DNA from: Bacteroidota bacterium | GTDB taxonomy: Bacteria > Bacteroidota > Bacteroidia > Chitinophagales > Chitinophagaceae | Length of the DNA: 64,000 bases | Direction of reading: 5' to 3' | Assembly: GCA_023428755.1 (NCBI GenBank) | Contig: JAEYWX010000012.1 | Span: forward strand, 1-64,000 | Part shown: in pieces, positions 35,538 to 44,630 of the stretch | Layout of the letters: the number at the start of each line of letters is the position of its first letter | Numbering within the stretch: position 1 is the first letter of the stretch | Notes under the pieces: generated by a model | Seen by the model: the letters and a program-made list of their open reading frames with translations, nothing else | Databases searched by the model: none | Told to the model about the DNA's origin: nothing | Made by a program: the position numbers and the translations under genes

Positions 35538-35614
35538 TTTACAAAGGTTTTACATTCGTTTACAATCTATTTACTTCTGTTTTACCGGCCGGGGCGTACT
35601 TGCGTTGTACTTTG
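35538..35614 (+). promoter_or_regulatory. Phased TTTAC operator array and propeller-gene promoter
   Basis: TTTAC starts at 35538, 35549, 35559, 35570 and 35581 (spacings 11, 10, 11, 11), the direct-repeat geometry bound by PhoB/OmpR-type winged helices. A TACTTTG box at 35608-35614 could be the -7 element; the last repeats then cover the -33 position, as expected for an activator that replaces it. The ATG of the lipoprotein is at 35660. Confidence 0.65.
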
Positions 35615-35659
35615 GTGGAGCATCGGGTTCAGTCCCGGTTTCACATTAAAACACAGTTT

Positions 35660-36751
35660 ATGAAATTGATTCCTTTTTTAGTAGTTGCCTTAGTGATCAG
35701 TTCCTGCAACGGACAAAACAATCCAAACGAAGCTGCTATCATGAGTTCCATTACTGAATCGATCAGTAATGGTCAGCCCCAAACGAAACCAAAAGCACCA
35801 GTGTATAATTTTCTGTCCGTAAAACTGATCCCTCCTCCCAATCCTTCCATGCAGGTAAGCGATTACATCCGTTGTATGATCCAGGATCAAAAAGGCAATA
35901 TCTGGTTCGGTACCAACAACGATGGTGTGTGCCGATATGATGGCGAACGTTTTTTCTACTATACAGAAAAAGACGGGCTTGGCGGAAATGCTGTACGACG
36001 GATACTGGAAGATAAAAACGGAAATATCTGGATGGCCACCAACAATGGCGTTACGATGTATAACGGATCAACCTTTACCCGTTTCAGCGAAACCGATGGT
36101 CTTAGTTCAAACGATACATGGAGTCTGTTGCTCGACAGCAAGAACCAACTCTGGGTTGGAACAATGGAAGGCGTTTGTGTGTACAACGGAACAAGCTTTA
36201 CAAAAGTAGATGTGCCCGTTGTGAGTAACAGTACAAGATCGTCCCGCTTTACAACCAAGCTGGTGTGGAGTATGTATGAAGATAAAACCGGTGCTATCTG
36301 GTTTGGTACCGATGGAGATGGAGTAAAAAAATTTGATGGTAAAACGTTTACCAGCTATTCTGAAGCTGATGGCCTTGCGGGCAACAATGTATTATCGATT
36401 ACACAGGATAAAGCCGGTAATCTTTGGTTTGGAACCTGGGGTAAAGGCGTAAGCCGCTACAATGAAAAAGGTTTTCTGAATTTCAGTGATAAGAACGGAC
36501 TGGCAAGCAATGATGTGTGGAGTATGATGGTTGACAAACAAGGGAATGTTTGGATGGGCACATTGGGTGGCGGCATCAGCAAATTCAACGGTGCCATTTT
36601 TACAACCTACACCGAGCAAGAGGGACGCACCAAAAATCATGTACAAAGTATTTTACAAACCAGGAATGGTGAAATGTGGTTTGGATTTTCGGGCGGTGTG
36701 TTTCGTTTGAAGGAATCAACGCTGGTTAATTTTATAAGAGACGGTTGTTAG
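35660..36751 (+). CDS. Seven-bladed sensor propeller lipoprotein
   Basis: 363 residues from the ATG at 35660, which gives the lipobox I-S-S-C (Cys16) followed by N-G-Q as in the paralogue at 357-1400. Seven repeats of the N-x-W-x-G-T...G-V-x-x-Y-N/D-G type cover about residues 70-360, enough for a complete ring. In hybrid two-component systems this domain binds glycan ligands; here it is a free lipoprotein, so a membrane partner is needed to pass on any signal. The divergent membrane regulator is the obvious candidate. Confidence 0.8.
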   Translation: MKLIPFLVVALVISSCNGQNNPNEAAIMSSITESISNGQPQTKPKAPVYNFLSVKLIPPPNPSMQVSDYIRCMIQDQKGNIWFGTNNDGVCRYDGERFFYYTEKDGLGGNAVRRILEDKNGNIWMATNNGVTMYNGSTFTRFSETDGLSSNDTWSLLLDSKNQLWVGTMEGVCVYNGTSFTKVDVPVVSNSTRSSRFTTKLVWSMYEDKTGAIWFGTDGDGVKKFDGKTFTSYSEADGLAGNNVLSITQDKAGNLWFGTWGKGVSRYNEKGFLNFSDKNGLASNDVWSMMVDKQGNVWMGTLGGGISKFNGAIFTTYTEQEGRTKNHVQSILQTRNGEMWFGFSGGVFRLKESTLVNFIRDGC

Positions 36752-36786
36752 AATTGTTTTTGATTAATGTTCATTGATTCAGCAAC

Positions 36787-36821
36787 AAAAGCTATCGGTA
36801 TGTTTGGTATCGATGGCTTTA
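36787..36821 (+). terminator. Hairpin after the propeller gene
   Basis: AAAGCTATCGGTA (36787-36799) pairs, with two G-U matches, with TATCGATGGCTTT (36807-36819). Confidence 0.55.
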
Positions 36822-36867
36822 TTTGTTGCAGTAGCAATAGTTGTACTAAGCTGAAGAGGCCGTATGT

Positions 36868-36898
36868 AAAAAAGGATGCGCAATACGCATCCTTTTTC
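36868..36898. terminator. Bidirectional terminator
   Basis: GGATGCG (36874-36880), CAATA loop, CGCATCC (36886-36892), with A- and T-runs on the outside. It serves the minus-strand helicase gene. Confidence 0.8.
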
Positions 36899-36926
36899 TT
36901 AGTGGCTTTCTGTCTTAGCGGCAAAC

Positions 36927-39900
36927 CTAACTGAACAAATACTCCACATCCTCCCTGCTCAAACTTTTCACAAATCCATTATCATCGGCTATCAGATCAC
37001 GTGCAAGAGAACGTTTCCGTTCCTGCAGTTGTAAAATTTTATCTTCAATTGTATCCTTACAAATCATGCGATACGCAAAGATGTTATTGGTTTGCCCGAT
37101 ACGGTGTGTACGGTCGATGGCTTGTTGCTCAACAGCCGGGTTCCACCATGGGTCAACTATGTACACATAGTCGGCAGCAGTTAAGTTCAAACCCACACCA
37201 CCGGCTTTTAACGAAATCAGGAACACCCTGGTATCTTCATTGTTCTGAAAATCCTGTACTGCTTTTTCACGATCTGCAGCCGAGGTGCTTCCATCAAAAT
37301 ACACAAACGGGATATTGAGCTCTTCCAGTTTTTCTCTGATCAATGCCAGCATACCAAGGAACTGCGAAAACACCAGTGCTTTGTGGTTGCCCATGTTTTC
37401 TTCCAGCTCACGCACCAGTTCATCCAGTTTAATCGAATGGTTGGGCAGTTTTTCTGCTTCGTTTAAGATAGAAGGTGAATCGCAGATCTGCCGCAGTTTC
37501 ATCAACCCTTGCAGGATGGTTAACTGTGATTGACCAATGCCCACTTCTTCAATAGTGCCGAGAATTTTTGAACGGTATTCGTTGCGGTACGCATCATAAA
37601 TTTTGCGTTGTTCGTTTTCCATTTCGCAATACAAAATGCTTTCTGTTTTTTCCGGCAGATCTTTTGCCACCTGTTCTTTTGTTCTTCGCAAAATAAACGG
37701 AAACAACAGTTTGCGTAAATGATCTTTTTGTTCTTTCTCCCCAAACTTATCAATGGGTGTTGCAAAATCATTCCGGAAATGTTCAACCGTACCCAGCATG
37801 CCCGGGTTCAGGAAATTCATTTGTGCATACACATCAAATGTATTGTTCTGCAACGGCGTACCACTCATACACAAACGATGTTTGCTCTTCAGCAGGCAGG
37901 CAGCTTTTGCCACTTTACTGTTGGGGTTTTTGATGGCCTGGCTTTCGTCGAGCACCACACAATCAAAGGCCTGTTCACTCAATAGTTTAATATCGCTGCG
38001 GAGAGTACCATACGTTGTGATCACGATATTGAACTGATCGAAGAATGCTTTATCACGGTTGCGTTGTGCACCATGATGAATATGATAAGTAAGTGTTGGT
38101 GTAAATTTCTTGATCTCGTTTTCCCAGTTATACATCAACGTAGTGGGACAGGCAACCAACGCTTTCAGTTTTCCATTCTTTGTGTGCGTGTGTTGCAGAA
38201 ATGAAAGTGCCTGGATGGTTTTACCCAAACCCATGTCATCAGCCAAAATTCCTCCCCAACCTACTTCACTTAAAAAATTCAACCAATGAAAACCACTTTC
38301 CTGGTAGGGACGGAGAATCGGTTGCAGATGCGCCGGCGGATCTACTTTTTTAATGTGTTTGAATTCACGCAGGCGTTCATACTTTTCTTCGAGCTGGATC
38401 ATCAGCTCTTCTTCGTTCCTGTTTTCATACAGCTCATCAATAACACTGATATGGTATTTTGATAAACGAAGTTGATCCTGTTTGTTTTCGCCTACACGGA
38501 AGAGCATGGAATAACGCTTGATCCATTCTTCAGGCAACACACCGAGCGTTCCATCCTGCAACTGCACAAGTGATTGCTTATTGGCCAGTGCTTTCTTTAC
38601 CTCTGCAATGCTCACACTTTGATCACCAAACACCACTTTCACTTTTGCATCGAACCAATCAACACCATTGCTGATGTAAATTTCAGTTTTTGGTTTGGCC
38701 GTATTGAAGCGGAAATTTTTGAGTACTTCCCAACCTTCCACCGGAACCTTCATTTCCTTCATGGCATCCACAAACAAAAAGAACCAGTTGTTCTTTAACA
38801 CTTCGGCCCCTTTCAATGCCAGTTGTGCGCCTCCTTCCGGTTTAATGAATTGCGAATGCAGTTTTTCTACTTTCTCAATAAATTCATTTTCTTTTTCACG
38901 GTTGCGGCTTACAATGATCAATCCATCTTCGCCGGGTAAAATAATTTCTTCTTTATCGTTGGGACGAACTTTGTAGCCTTTGTAACTGAAGGTGGGCACC
39001 ATTACCAGGTAATCGCCACGCTCCTGTAACTGCAGCGTAATATCGGGTTCGCCTGCTTTTACTTCTTTGATCAATGCCTGATCAAAATCAACATGATAAT
39101 CACGTGCAATTTTCAACGCTTCTTTTGAAAGAAATTCAGAAAGATCGTTGTTACTGATGAGGCGGTTTTTGTTTGTTGCAAAATCAATCACATGTTGTGC
39201 ATCTTCCTGCTTATCCCAGGTACGTGCTTCTCCATTCAATAAAAAAATAAGCGGACTGTTCCAATCATTTTCGTGCACGTCCATTGGTACACCGTTGATC
39301 TTTACTTTACAACTCCATTCCCATTTATTCTTTTGTTGTTTTAATTCAAAGAACGGCTTCAGAAAAGTGCCGGTTGTAGTAATGGGTACCAGGTTTTTTG
39401 TTTTGAACTCTTTTCCTTTTGGCAACAACAACACCGGTGAATTGGTCTCGGCAAATAATTTTTGAATACGGGGAAGTAAATATTCCAGCATCAGTGTTTT
39501 GGTATCTTCCGGCAAATCATCTTCTTCGTGGTGAATAATGTTTTCCCAAATACCGGAGAATGGTGAGTTGCGGTTTACAAACTTGCTGATCTCTGCCGAC
39601 TGCAGGCGTCGTAACAATTGCAGTAACAGTTTATCGTTCTCTGAAAGATCGTCTGTTTCAATAAACTTGCTTACATCTAATTTCTCAACCGTATCTACAA
39701 ACTCGCCACTGTCGTCACTCACTTCGCCTTTTACTACATCGATACTGAAATACGGAAACAGTTTACTGTTGTTGTTGAGCACAACACCCAACCGAATTTC
39801 ATTTTTGTTTTCCTCTTCCGTTTCAACCACTACTTCTGCTTCTTGCACCACTGTTTCAGCTACAGGTTCAGGTTGTTTTTTCAGTGTAGATGGTTCTACC

Positions 39901-40685
39901 CGTTTTACACCGGGATCCAATACACGTAAAAACGGTTTACCGTCTTTATAAATGAATTCAAATTTTTCCTGCCAGTTATCGTTAAGGGAATATCCATAGA
40001 TACCTAACAGCTTTCCTTTTTCTTTGTCCATGTTGCGGATGCTGTCGAAATACATGGGGCCATGTGCATTGAGCAATTGCATAAACACAATGGCTTTGTG
40101 TTCGCAAATTGCATGTGCATTTTCGGCACAGGTGCAGGAGGTATCGAAATTACGTTCGTCGTTTTTCTGGATGGTTACCGGCCATGTGTCGCCATTCATC
40201 TGCAACTCAGCTTTTACACATTCATCTTTTGCTGAGAGGATGGAGGCTTTGTTGCTGCGCAGAAATACTTCTGCATCATCCAATGCAGCTGCGGCTGTTA
40301 AGGTGCGGATGGTTTTGAGTTCAATATTTTTCATCTTCACCACTGTGTGGCGCTGATCGTATTGCAGATCTTTGAGACCAAGAATATTTTTATCGATGAG
40401 ATCCTGCAGTTGAAACAACGATGCCACTTCGTGCCGGCAGATATCGCCCAGGTTGTACGGACAGCTGCAACGCACATTCATGGCATTGGCATCTTTGTAC
40501 TTCTGAATATATACTTTGTAAAACGTAGAGTAAGAATCGTCACGCACACGAAACACAACGGTGCCCATCAGTTCATCATGCTCTACCAGTTCGGCAAAAC
40601 CAATGGCATGGATCTTTTTTCCTCTACGGATCACTTCTTCGGTACCGTGATTATATGCAAACTTCAACAGGTGTGGTAATGCCAA
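36927..40685 (-). CDS. SNF2-family helicase with SWIM zinc fingers
   Basis: The 1252 residues have a C-terminal Swi2/Snf2 ATPase: D-D-M-G-L-G-K-T (near residue 815), L-D-E-S-Q (near 910, a DEAH-box variant) and a helicase C lobe with G-G-V-G-L-N-L-T and H-R-I-G-Q (near 1160-1195). The N-terminus has two Cys/His clusters, C-S-C-x9-C-x-H (near 72) and C-T-C-x8-C-x-H (near 185), both SWIM-like. Such proteins remodel protein-DNA complexes; bacterial ones are linked to transcription (RapA-like) or defence. TTG is the only start before an upstream stop codon. No defence genes surround it. Confidence 0.88.
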   Translation of the reverse strand: MALPHLLKFAYNHGTEEVIRRGKKIHAIGFAELVEHDELMGTVVFRVRDDSYSTFYKVYIQKYKDANAMNVRCSCPYNLGDICRHEVASLFQLQDLIDKNILGLKDLQYDQRHTVVKMKNIELKTIRTLTAAAALDDAEVFLRSNKASILSAKDECVKAELQMNGDTWPVTIQKNDERNFDTSCTCAENAHAICEHKAIVFMQLLNAHGPMYFDSIRNMDKEKGKLLGIYGYSLNDNWQEKFEFIYKDGKPFLRVLDPGVKRVEPSTLKKQPEPVAETVVQEAEVVVETEEENKNEIRLGVVLNNNSKLFPYFSIDVVKGEVSDDSGEFVDTVEKLDVSKFIETDDLSENDKLLLQLLRRLQSAEISKFVNRNSPFSGIWENIIHHEEDDLPEDTKTLMLEYLLPRIQKLFAETNSPVLLLPKGKEFKTKNLVPITTTGTFLKPFFELKQQKNKWEWSCKVKINGVPMDVHENDWNSPLIFLLNGEARTWDKQEDAQHVIDFATNKNRLISNNDLSEFLSKEALKIARDYHVDFDQALIKEVKAGEPDITLQLQERGDYLVMVPTFSYKGYKVRPNDKEEIILPGEDGLIIVSRNREKENEFIEKVEKLHSQFIKPEGGAQLALKGAEVLKNNWFFLFVDAMKEMKVPVEGWEVLKNFRFNTAKPKTEIYISNGVDWFDAKVKVVFGDQSVSIAEVKKALANKQSLVQLQDGTLGVLPEEWIKRYSMLFRVGENKQDQLRLSKYHISVIDELYENRNEEELMIQLEEKYERLREFKHIKKVDPPAHLQPILRPYQESGFHWLNFLSEVGWGGILADDMGLGKTIQALSFLQHTHTKNGKLKALVACPTTLMYNWENEIKKFTPTLTYHIHHGAQRNRDKAFFDQFNIVITTYGTLRSDIKLLSEQAFDCVVLDESQAIKNPNSKVAKAACLLKSKHRLCMSGTPLQNNTFDVYAQMNFLNPGMLGTVEHFRNDFATPIDKFGEKEQKDHLRKLLFPFILRRTKEQVAKDLPEKTESILYCEMENEQRKIYDAYRNEYRSKILGTIEEVGIGQSQLTILQGLMKLRQICDSPSILNEAEKLPNHSIKLDELVRELEENMGNHKALVFSQFLGMLALIREKLEELNIPFVYFDGSTSAADREKAVQDFQNNEDTRVFLISLKAGGVGLNLTAADYVYIVDPWWNPAVEQQAIDRTHRIGQTNNIFAYRMICKDTIEDKILQLQERKRSLARDLIADDNGFVKSLSREDVEYLFS

Positions 40686-40895
40686 GCGATAACAGTTTTA
40701 CAGATTCAGAATTCAATTCAGTTTTCCTTTTTGCTGTTTTCTCATAGAGAAGTTGAAAAAAGGACAATCTGCAAAAATAAAGGCTTTCACAGCACATTTC
40801 CCGTTAAAAAAAGAAAGAAATATCAACAGGGTTGATGTGATTGCAGTACAGGAAAAGCTGCTTATCTTTACAGGTTTTGTTTTTTTGAAACGGGC

Positions 40896-41167
40896 CACGG
40901 AGAAGCCACAGATGAACACAAAGAAACACAGAAGATGTTCTATTAATTATTGTGCCGATTAATTTCTTTTTGTCACGAATTACACGAATGAACACTGATG
41001 ATTTGTTGATTGGCTATTGCTGATTGTTCATTGATGTTTGCCACAGATGAACACAAATAAACGCAGATAGAATTTGCTTATTGACTATTGTCAATTTTTT
41101 TTGCGACGAAACTGCATTAAAGACAAACGCTCGAAGCTCACAGCTAGTAGCTCGCAGCTTTTCACCC
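40896..41167. repeat. Tract of degenerate short-period repeats
   Basis: The 476-bp gap 40686-41161 contains no gene but a patchwork of repeats: 10-bp units beginning CACAGATGAA/CACAAAGAAA (40907-40936), CACGAATTA units (40974-41000), 7-bp ATTGNNN units (41009-41036), 10-bp units again (41042-41070), 7-bp TTGNNNA units (41074-41094) and 7-bp AGCT-cored units (41131-41160). The last set ends at the stop codon of the next gene. Confidence 0.65.
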
Positions 41168-41893
41168 TTTCATCAACATTCCCTCTTTATACAACGGTAA
41201 CACATTGGCAACATCAGGCGTCATGCAAAAGCGGATGTCTTCGATCAAACCAAAACGATCAACTAAACGATGGTAGTGTGTCAGCTTGGGTGCAAAGCCA
41301 TGCAGATCATCTTTTGCAAAGTTGTATTGCAATTCTGCTGTGAGGGAGCTGTCGCAATGAATAGTAAAGTTTTCTTTGATGCGGCTGATAACAGCACCTG
41401 CAAACAACGTGTCTTCTAAATTGTAACGGTCTTTCCAGCCGGCACAACCAAGTACCACATTTTTATTTTGTTTGATGAGAAACTCACACACGGCACTTAA
41501 GTTGGGGAATGAACCGGTAATGATGGTATCAGCATCGTTATCCAAAGCCATTTGCAATAAACGTGTGCCGTTGGTGGTGGTAAGCACCAGTGTGCGGTTG
41601 CCAATAAACTCGGGATTGTATTCAAGCGGTGAATTACCATGCTGCAGGCCTTCGGCAATTTGTCCGTCACGCTCGCCTGCTGCAATACTGCCGTTGATGT
41701 TTTTGCTAAGTGCAATTGCTTTGGCTACTTCATCCACCGGGATTACACATTGTGCACCATTATGCAAAGCAGATGCAATGGTGGAAGTAGCACGAAATAC
41801 ATCGATAATTACCACTACTGCATTGCGCAGGTCGTATAAATGTAATAATGCAGGGGAGAGACAGGTATAGAGCGTGGGTTTATTGTTTGCCAT
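41162..41893 (-). CDS. comB: 2-phosphosulfolactate phosphatase family protein
   Basis: 243 residues from the ATG at 41893. Family signatures: D-V-F-R-A-T-S-T near residue 31, A-G-E-R-D-G near residue 72, and T-T-T-N-G-T-R near residue 104. In methanogens ComB makes sulfolactate for coenzyme M. In bacteria, which lack coenzyme M, it may serve sulfolactate metabolism or another phosphatase role; no pathway partners are in the window. The gene is preceded by a terminator hairpin that belongs to the upstream gene. Confidence 0.85.
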   Translation of the reverse strand: MANNKPTLYTCLSPALLHLYDLRNAVVVIIDVFRATSTIASALHNGAQCVIPVDEVAKAIALSKNINGSIAAGERDGQIAEGLQHGNSPLEYNPEFIGNRTLVLTTTNGTRLLQMALDNDADTIITGSFPNLSAVCEFLIKQNKNVVLGCAGWKDRYNLEDTLFAGAVISRIKENFTIHCDSSLTAELQYNFAKDDLHGFAPKLTHYHRLVDRFGLIEDIRFCMTPDVANVLPLYKEGMLMKG

Positions 41894-41910
41894 GGGTGGC
41901 AAAAATAAGA

Positions 41911-41936
41911 AAGAGCAGGCAATGCAGCCTGCTCTT
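41911..41936 (-). terminator. Terminator of the T9SS protease gene
   Basis: AAGAGCAGGC (41911-41920) and its exact reverse complement (41927-41936) flank AATGCA. On the minus strand a T-rich stretch follows the stem. Confidence 0.8.
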
Positions 41937-41954
41937 CTAAAACAGTGTTATGAT

Positions 41955-44042
41955 TTACTGGTTACCAAGTATTAATTTACCAGAAATAACTTCATTACCA
42001 TCTGTTAAACGGTAACTGTAATATCCTTTTTGTAAATGAAGTACAGACACTATCGTTTTTTGGTTGGTAATCGTGGTGTTCAGTACCGATTGTCCTGTTG
42101 CATTGAATAACTGAAGCCGTGCGTTTTTTTGCTGAAACTGGTCAATGTAAATCTGCAAGGTTGCTCCATTTTCATTACTCCATACCCGCCATGTTTTTGT
42201 ATCATCCCCTTTCACAAAAACGGTTGCCGAGCTAACAGTACGTCCGTCAAAATCCTGTTGGGTAAGTCGGTAATACCAGGGATAAGGACCCGCCTGGTCA
42301 TCTGTAAAGTTATAATCAACCGGAAGAAGTGATTGTCCTCTTCCATTCACAAAAGCAATTTTTTTCAGTTGCTGTGCTGTTTCACCTCGCTCAACAATAA
42401 ACCCTTTGTTGCTGTATTCCTGAATTGTTTGCCAACTAACCAATACTGTACTTTTTGTACTTCGCTTTGCTTTAAAATTGCTTAGTGTTATCGGTAAAGC
42501 TCCTCCTATTGCAGGAATCATCTGCGTACCGGAACCCGGGGGGTTAAAACAAGTTGGATCGTCAGAATATGCCAGCTTATCAGATGCAGCAGAAATATCG
42601 TTAGCTGAGAGTGTGCGGGCTGTTGCACCATTTGCAATTGCGTAATGCATTACCTGTCCTGAAGCAATAACATGTCCTAAGCCAAGTGCATGACCCAACT
42701 CATGCAAGGCAACCGATTGAAAATCGTATTGAGTTGATACAGGTGCAGCTGGTCCATATTGCCAGGTAGTACTTCCAGTTGGAACGTCACGAAACTGAAT
42801 ATCCATATCAGAAAGCCACCAAACTGTATTTTCAAGATTGCAACCGCCGGTAGCTGATGCACTGAAGTTACTTGTACAAATAGCCAGTGTACCTAATGGG
42901 ATCGATGGGTTGAAATAAACAGCATTTACTCCATCATTGGCTGAGGTATTAACAGCTGTTGTACCTGCTGCTGTAAAATTAATAGCGGTTCCGTTCCTCC
43001 ATGTATTAACAGCTGTTGTAAAAGCTGTGGTTGCAGGCGCATTCGCTGCAAAATCGGTATGAAACTGGAATGTATATCCTCCGCTGCCATTCAAGTTCCG
43101 TAAGTAAAACCGTTGCCTTGTTGATTCTGCAAAACCAAAAAAATCATTTTCAATAGAAAGATGTGCATACTGTACTGTTAGGTTTGATGGGGATGTAAAA
43201 ACGCCATTCACATTCACAGGACCGGTACCAGCTTCTGTAAATACTTTTACCGTAATACTATTATCGCTCCAGCTGATAATATCGCTGTTAAGTCCAGAAG
43301 TAACAAAGCTTGCACCACCATTATCAGCGTTTGAAAAATAAACAGCACCCGGTGATGCCCCGAATCCGCTACCCGTGATCGTGATTTGATCAGCTACATC
43401 TGTTGTTCCTGAACGAACAGTTGCCGGTGACACAGATGAGATTGCCATTGCACGATTAAATGTTGGATATTTGATCATTGGTTGATACAACTTACCCTCA
43501 GGTGTAACTGCATCTTGTTTTGTGATTGCTTTGATTTTTTGCAAAAGCTCCATCTCTGTTTGCTTTTGTTTTTCCATAACATCAGTATAATAACCCAACG
43601 ACTCAACAATGCCGCCTTGTATTCCTGCAACGGGCACTGTTTGTATGATTGCACTGTTTCGAAAACGAAGTATGGGGTTTTCTGTTTTTGCATCTGCTTT
43701 ATTCAAAAACAAAACATAGGTTGCGTGTTGCTCCAGTTGTAATGAAGGATATACACGTGTTGCGTGATTTTTATAAATGCCCCCCTCCGTTCTTGTATAA
43801 ATATAATTGGACCGTTGTTTATTCTTTAGCCATGCTTTTACTTCCATTTTATTAATGGTGTAAACAGAGCCCGTTGATTCATCGAAAAAGCTTTCTTTTT
43901 CTGTAACAACAGCTTCTACCACTAGTTCGCTTTTGACAACCCGTTCGTTTAACGAAACAGGAACCATCATACATTGGGAAAAAACATTAGGAGAAAAAAA
44001 TAGCAGGGAAAAAAGAAACAGAACGAACTCTGATTTTTTCAT
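41955..44042 (-). CDS. Matrixin-like metalloprotease secreted by the type IX system
   Basis: About 695 residues from the ATG at 44042 (signal peptide ending N-V-F-S-Q). Order: an N-terminal domain (about 25-190), an IPT/TIG-type domain (about 205-300), and a metzincin catalytic domain with the zinc motif H-E-L-G-H-A-L-G-L-G-H and a downstream Met (V-M-H) near residues 450-470. A linker and a C-terminal T9SS type A sorting domain follow (about 615-695; L-F-N-A-T-G-Q, G-Y-Y-S-Y, G-K-L-I-L). The protein should cross the outer membrane and act on extracellular proteins. A TTG 33 bp upstream was rejected. Confidence 0.88.
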   Translation of the reverse strand: MKKSEFVLFLFSLLFFSPNVFSQCMMVPVSLNERVVKSELVVEAVVTEKESFFDESTGSVYTINKMEVKAWLKNKQRSNYIYTRTEGGIYKNHATRVYPSLQLEQHATYVLFLNKADAKTENPILRFRNSAIIQTVPVAGIQGGIVESLGYYTDVMEKQKQTEMELLQKIKAITKQDAVTPEGKLYQPMIKYPTFNRAMAISSVSPATVRSGTTDVADQITITGSGFGASPGAVYFSNADNGGASFVTSGLNSDIISWSDNSITVKVFTEAGTGPVNVNGVFTSPSNLTVQYAHLSIENDFFGFAESTRQRFYLRNLNGSGGYTFQFHTDFAANAPATTAFTTAVNTWRNGTAINFTAAGTTAVNTSANDGVNAVYFNPSIPLGTLAICTSNFSASATGGCNLENTVWWLSDMDIQFRDVPTGSTTWQYGPAAPVSTQYDFQSVALHELGHALGLGHVIASGQVMHYAIANGATARTLSANDISAASDKLAYSDDPTCFNPPGSGTQMIPAIGGALPITLSNFKAKRSTKSTVLVSWQTIQEYSNKGFIVERGETAQQLKKIAFVNGRGQSLLPVDYNFTDDQAGPYPWYYRLTQQDFDGRTVSSATVFVKGDDTKTWRVWSNENGATLQIYIDQFQQKNARLQLFNATGQSVLNTTITNQKTIVSVLHLQKGYYSYRLTDGNEVISGKLILGNQ

Positions 44043-44126
44043 TTGATATTGCTTTGGGTATACAAGTTTAAGCAATTCAACCAGAAAGTCAAAATAGATT
44101 GCTTAAAAATTAAATACGTAGTGTTT

Positions 44127-44600
44127 CTACGAGAGTAGGGTTTGCCACTTTAAGGTCTCCGCATATTCCCGAATCGTTTCATTTCGTTGTTGCAACAATT
44201 TGTGCATATAGGATGTAAGGTGAATTCGGTTGAGCAAAGATCCAATCATTCCATACGGAGTTTCAAACTCCAATTCGTCAATCATGATCGTTCCATTCTT
44301 TACTTCTTTGAAATAATGTTTGTGCCTGTACAGTTTAAAATCGCCTTTCTCCATCACGTCTTCAAAATAATCGGGGCTTTTCATGTCGGTGATCTTCACC
44401 GTCATGAATCTTGTTTTGAACAGATGTTTTGCTCTCCATGTAACTGATTCACCCTGCTTAATCATTCCCGACGTAACACCGGCCACTGCCTCTTCGTTAT
44501 TATCCTGTTGCGAAATTTTATGCAGCCCGATGTGGCGGCTTAAATCAAATACCCGTTCAATGGGTGCGGCAATAAATGTGGTAACGTGAATGGATGGCAT
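44127..44600 (-). CDS. SRPBCC (START-like) ligand-binding protein
   Basis: The 157 residues start H-V-T-T-F-I-A-A-P-I-E-R-V-F-D-L-S-R-H, the first strand and helix of the SRPBCC/polyketide cyclase fold, and keep a hydrophobic core through residue 140. Members bind lipids or other hydrophobic ligands; some bacterial ones sit with cell-division or epimerase genes, but no such partner is adjacent. The ATG is at 44600. Confidence 0.78.
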   Translation of the reverse strand: MPSIHVTTFIAAPIERVFDLSRHIGLHKISQQDNNEEAVAGVTSGMIKQGESVTWRAKHLFKTRFMTVKITDMKSPDYFEDVMEKGDFKLYRHKHYFKEVKNGTIMIDELEFETPYGMIGSLLNRIHLTSYMHKLLQQRNETIREYAETLKWQTLLS

Positions 44601-44630
44601 AGAGCAGTAATGTTCTGTTTGGATTTGTAC

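Noticed and set aside
36927..40685. SNF2 helicase as part of a DISARM-like or other defence island
   Set aside because: No methylase, phospholipase D, nuclease or other defence gene lies nearby; the surroundings are metabolic and envelope genes.
40896..41167. CRISPR array
   Set aside because: The units are 7-10 bp, degenerate and without unique spacers of 25-40 bp.
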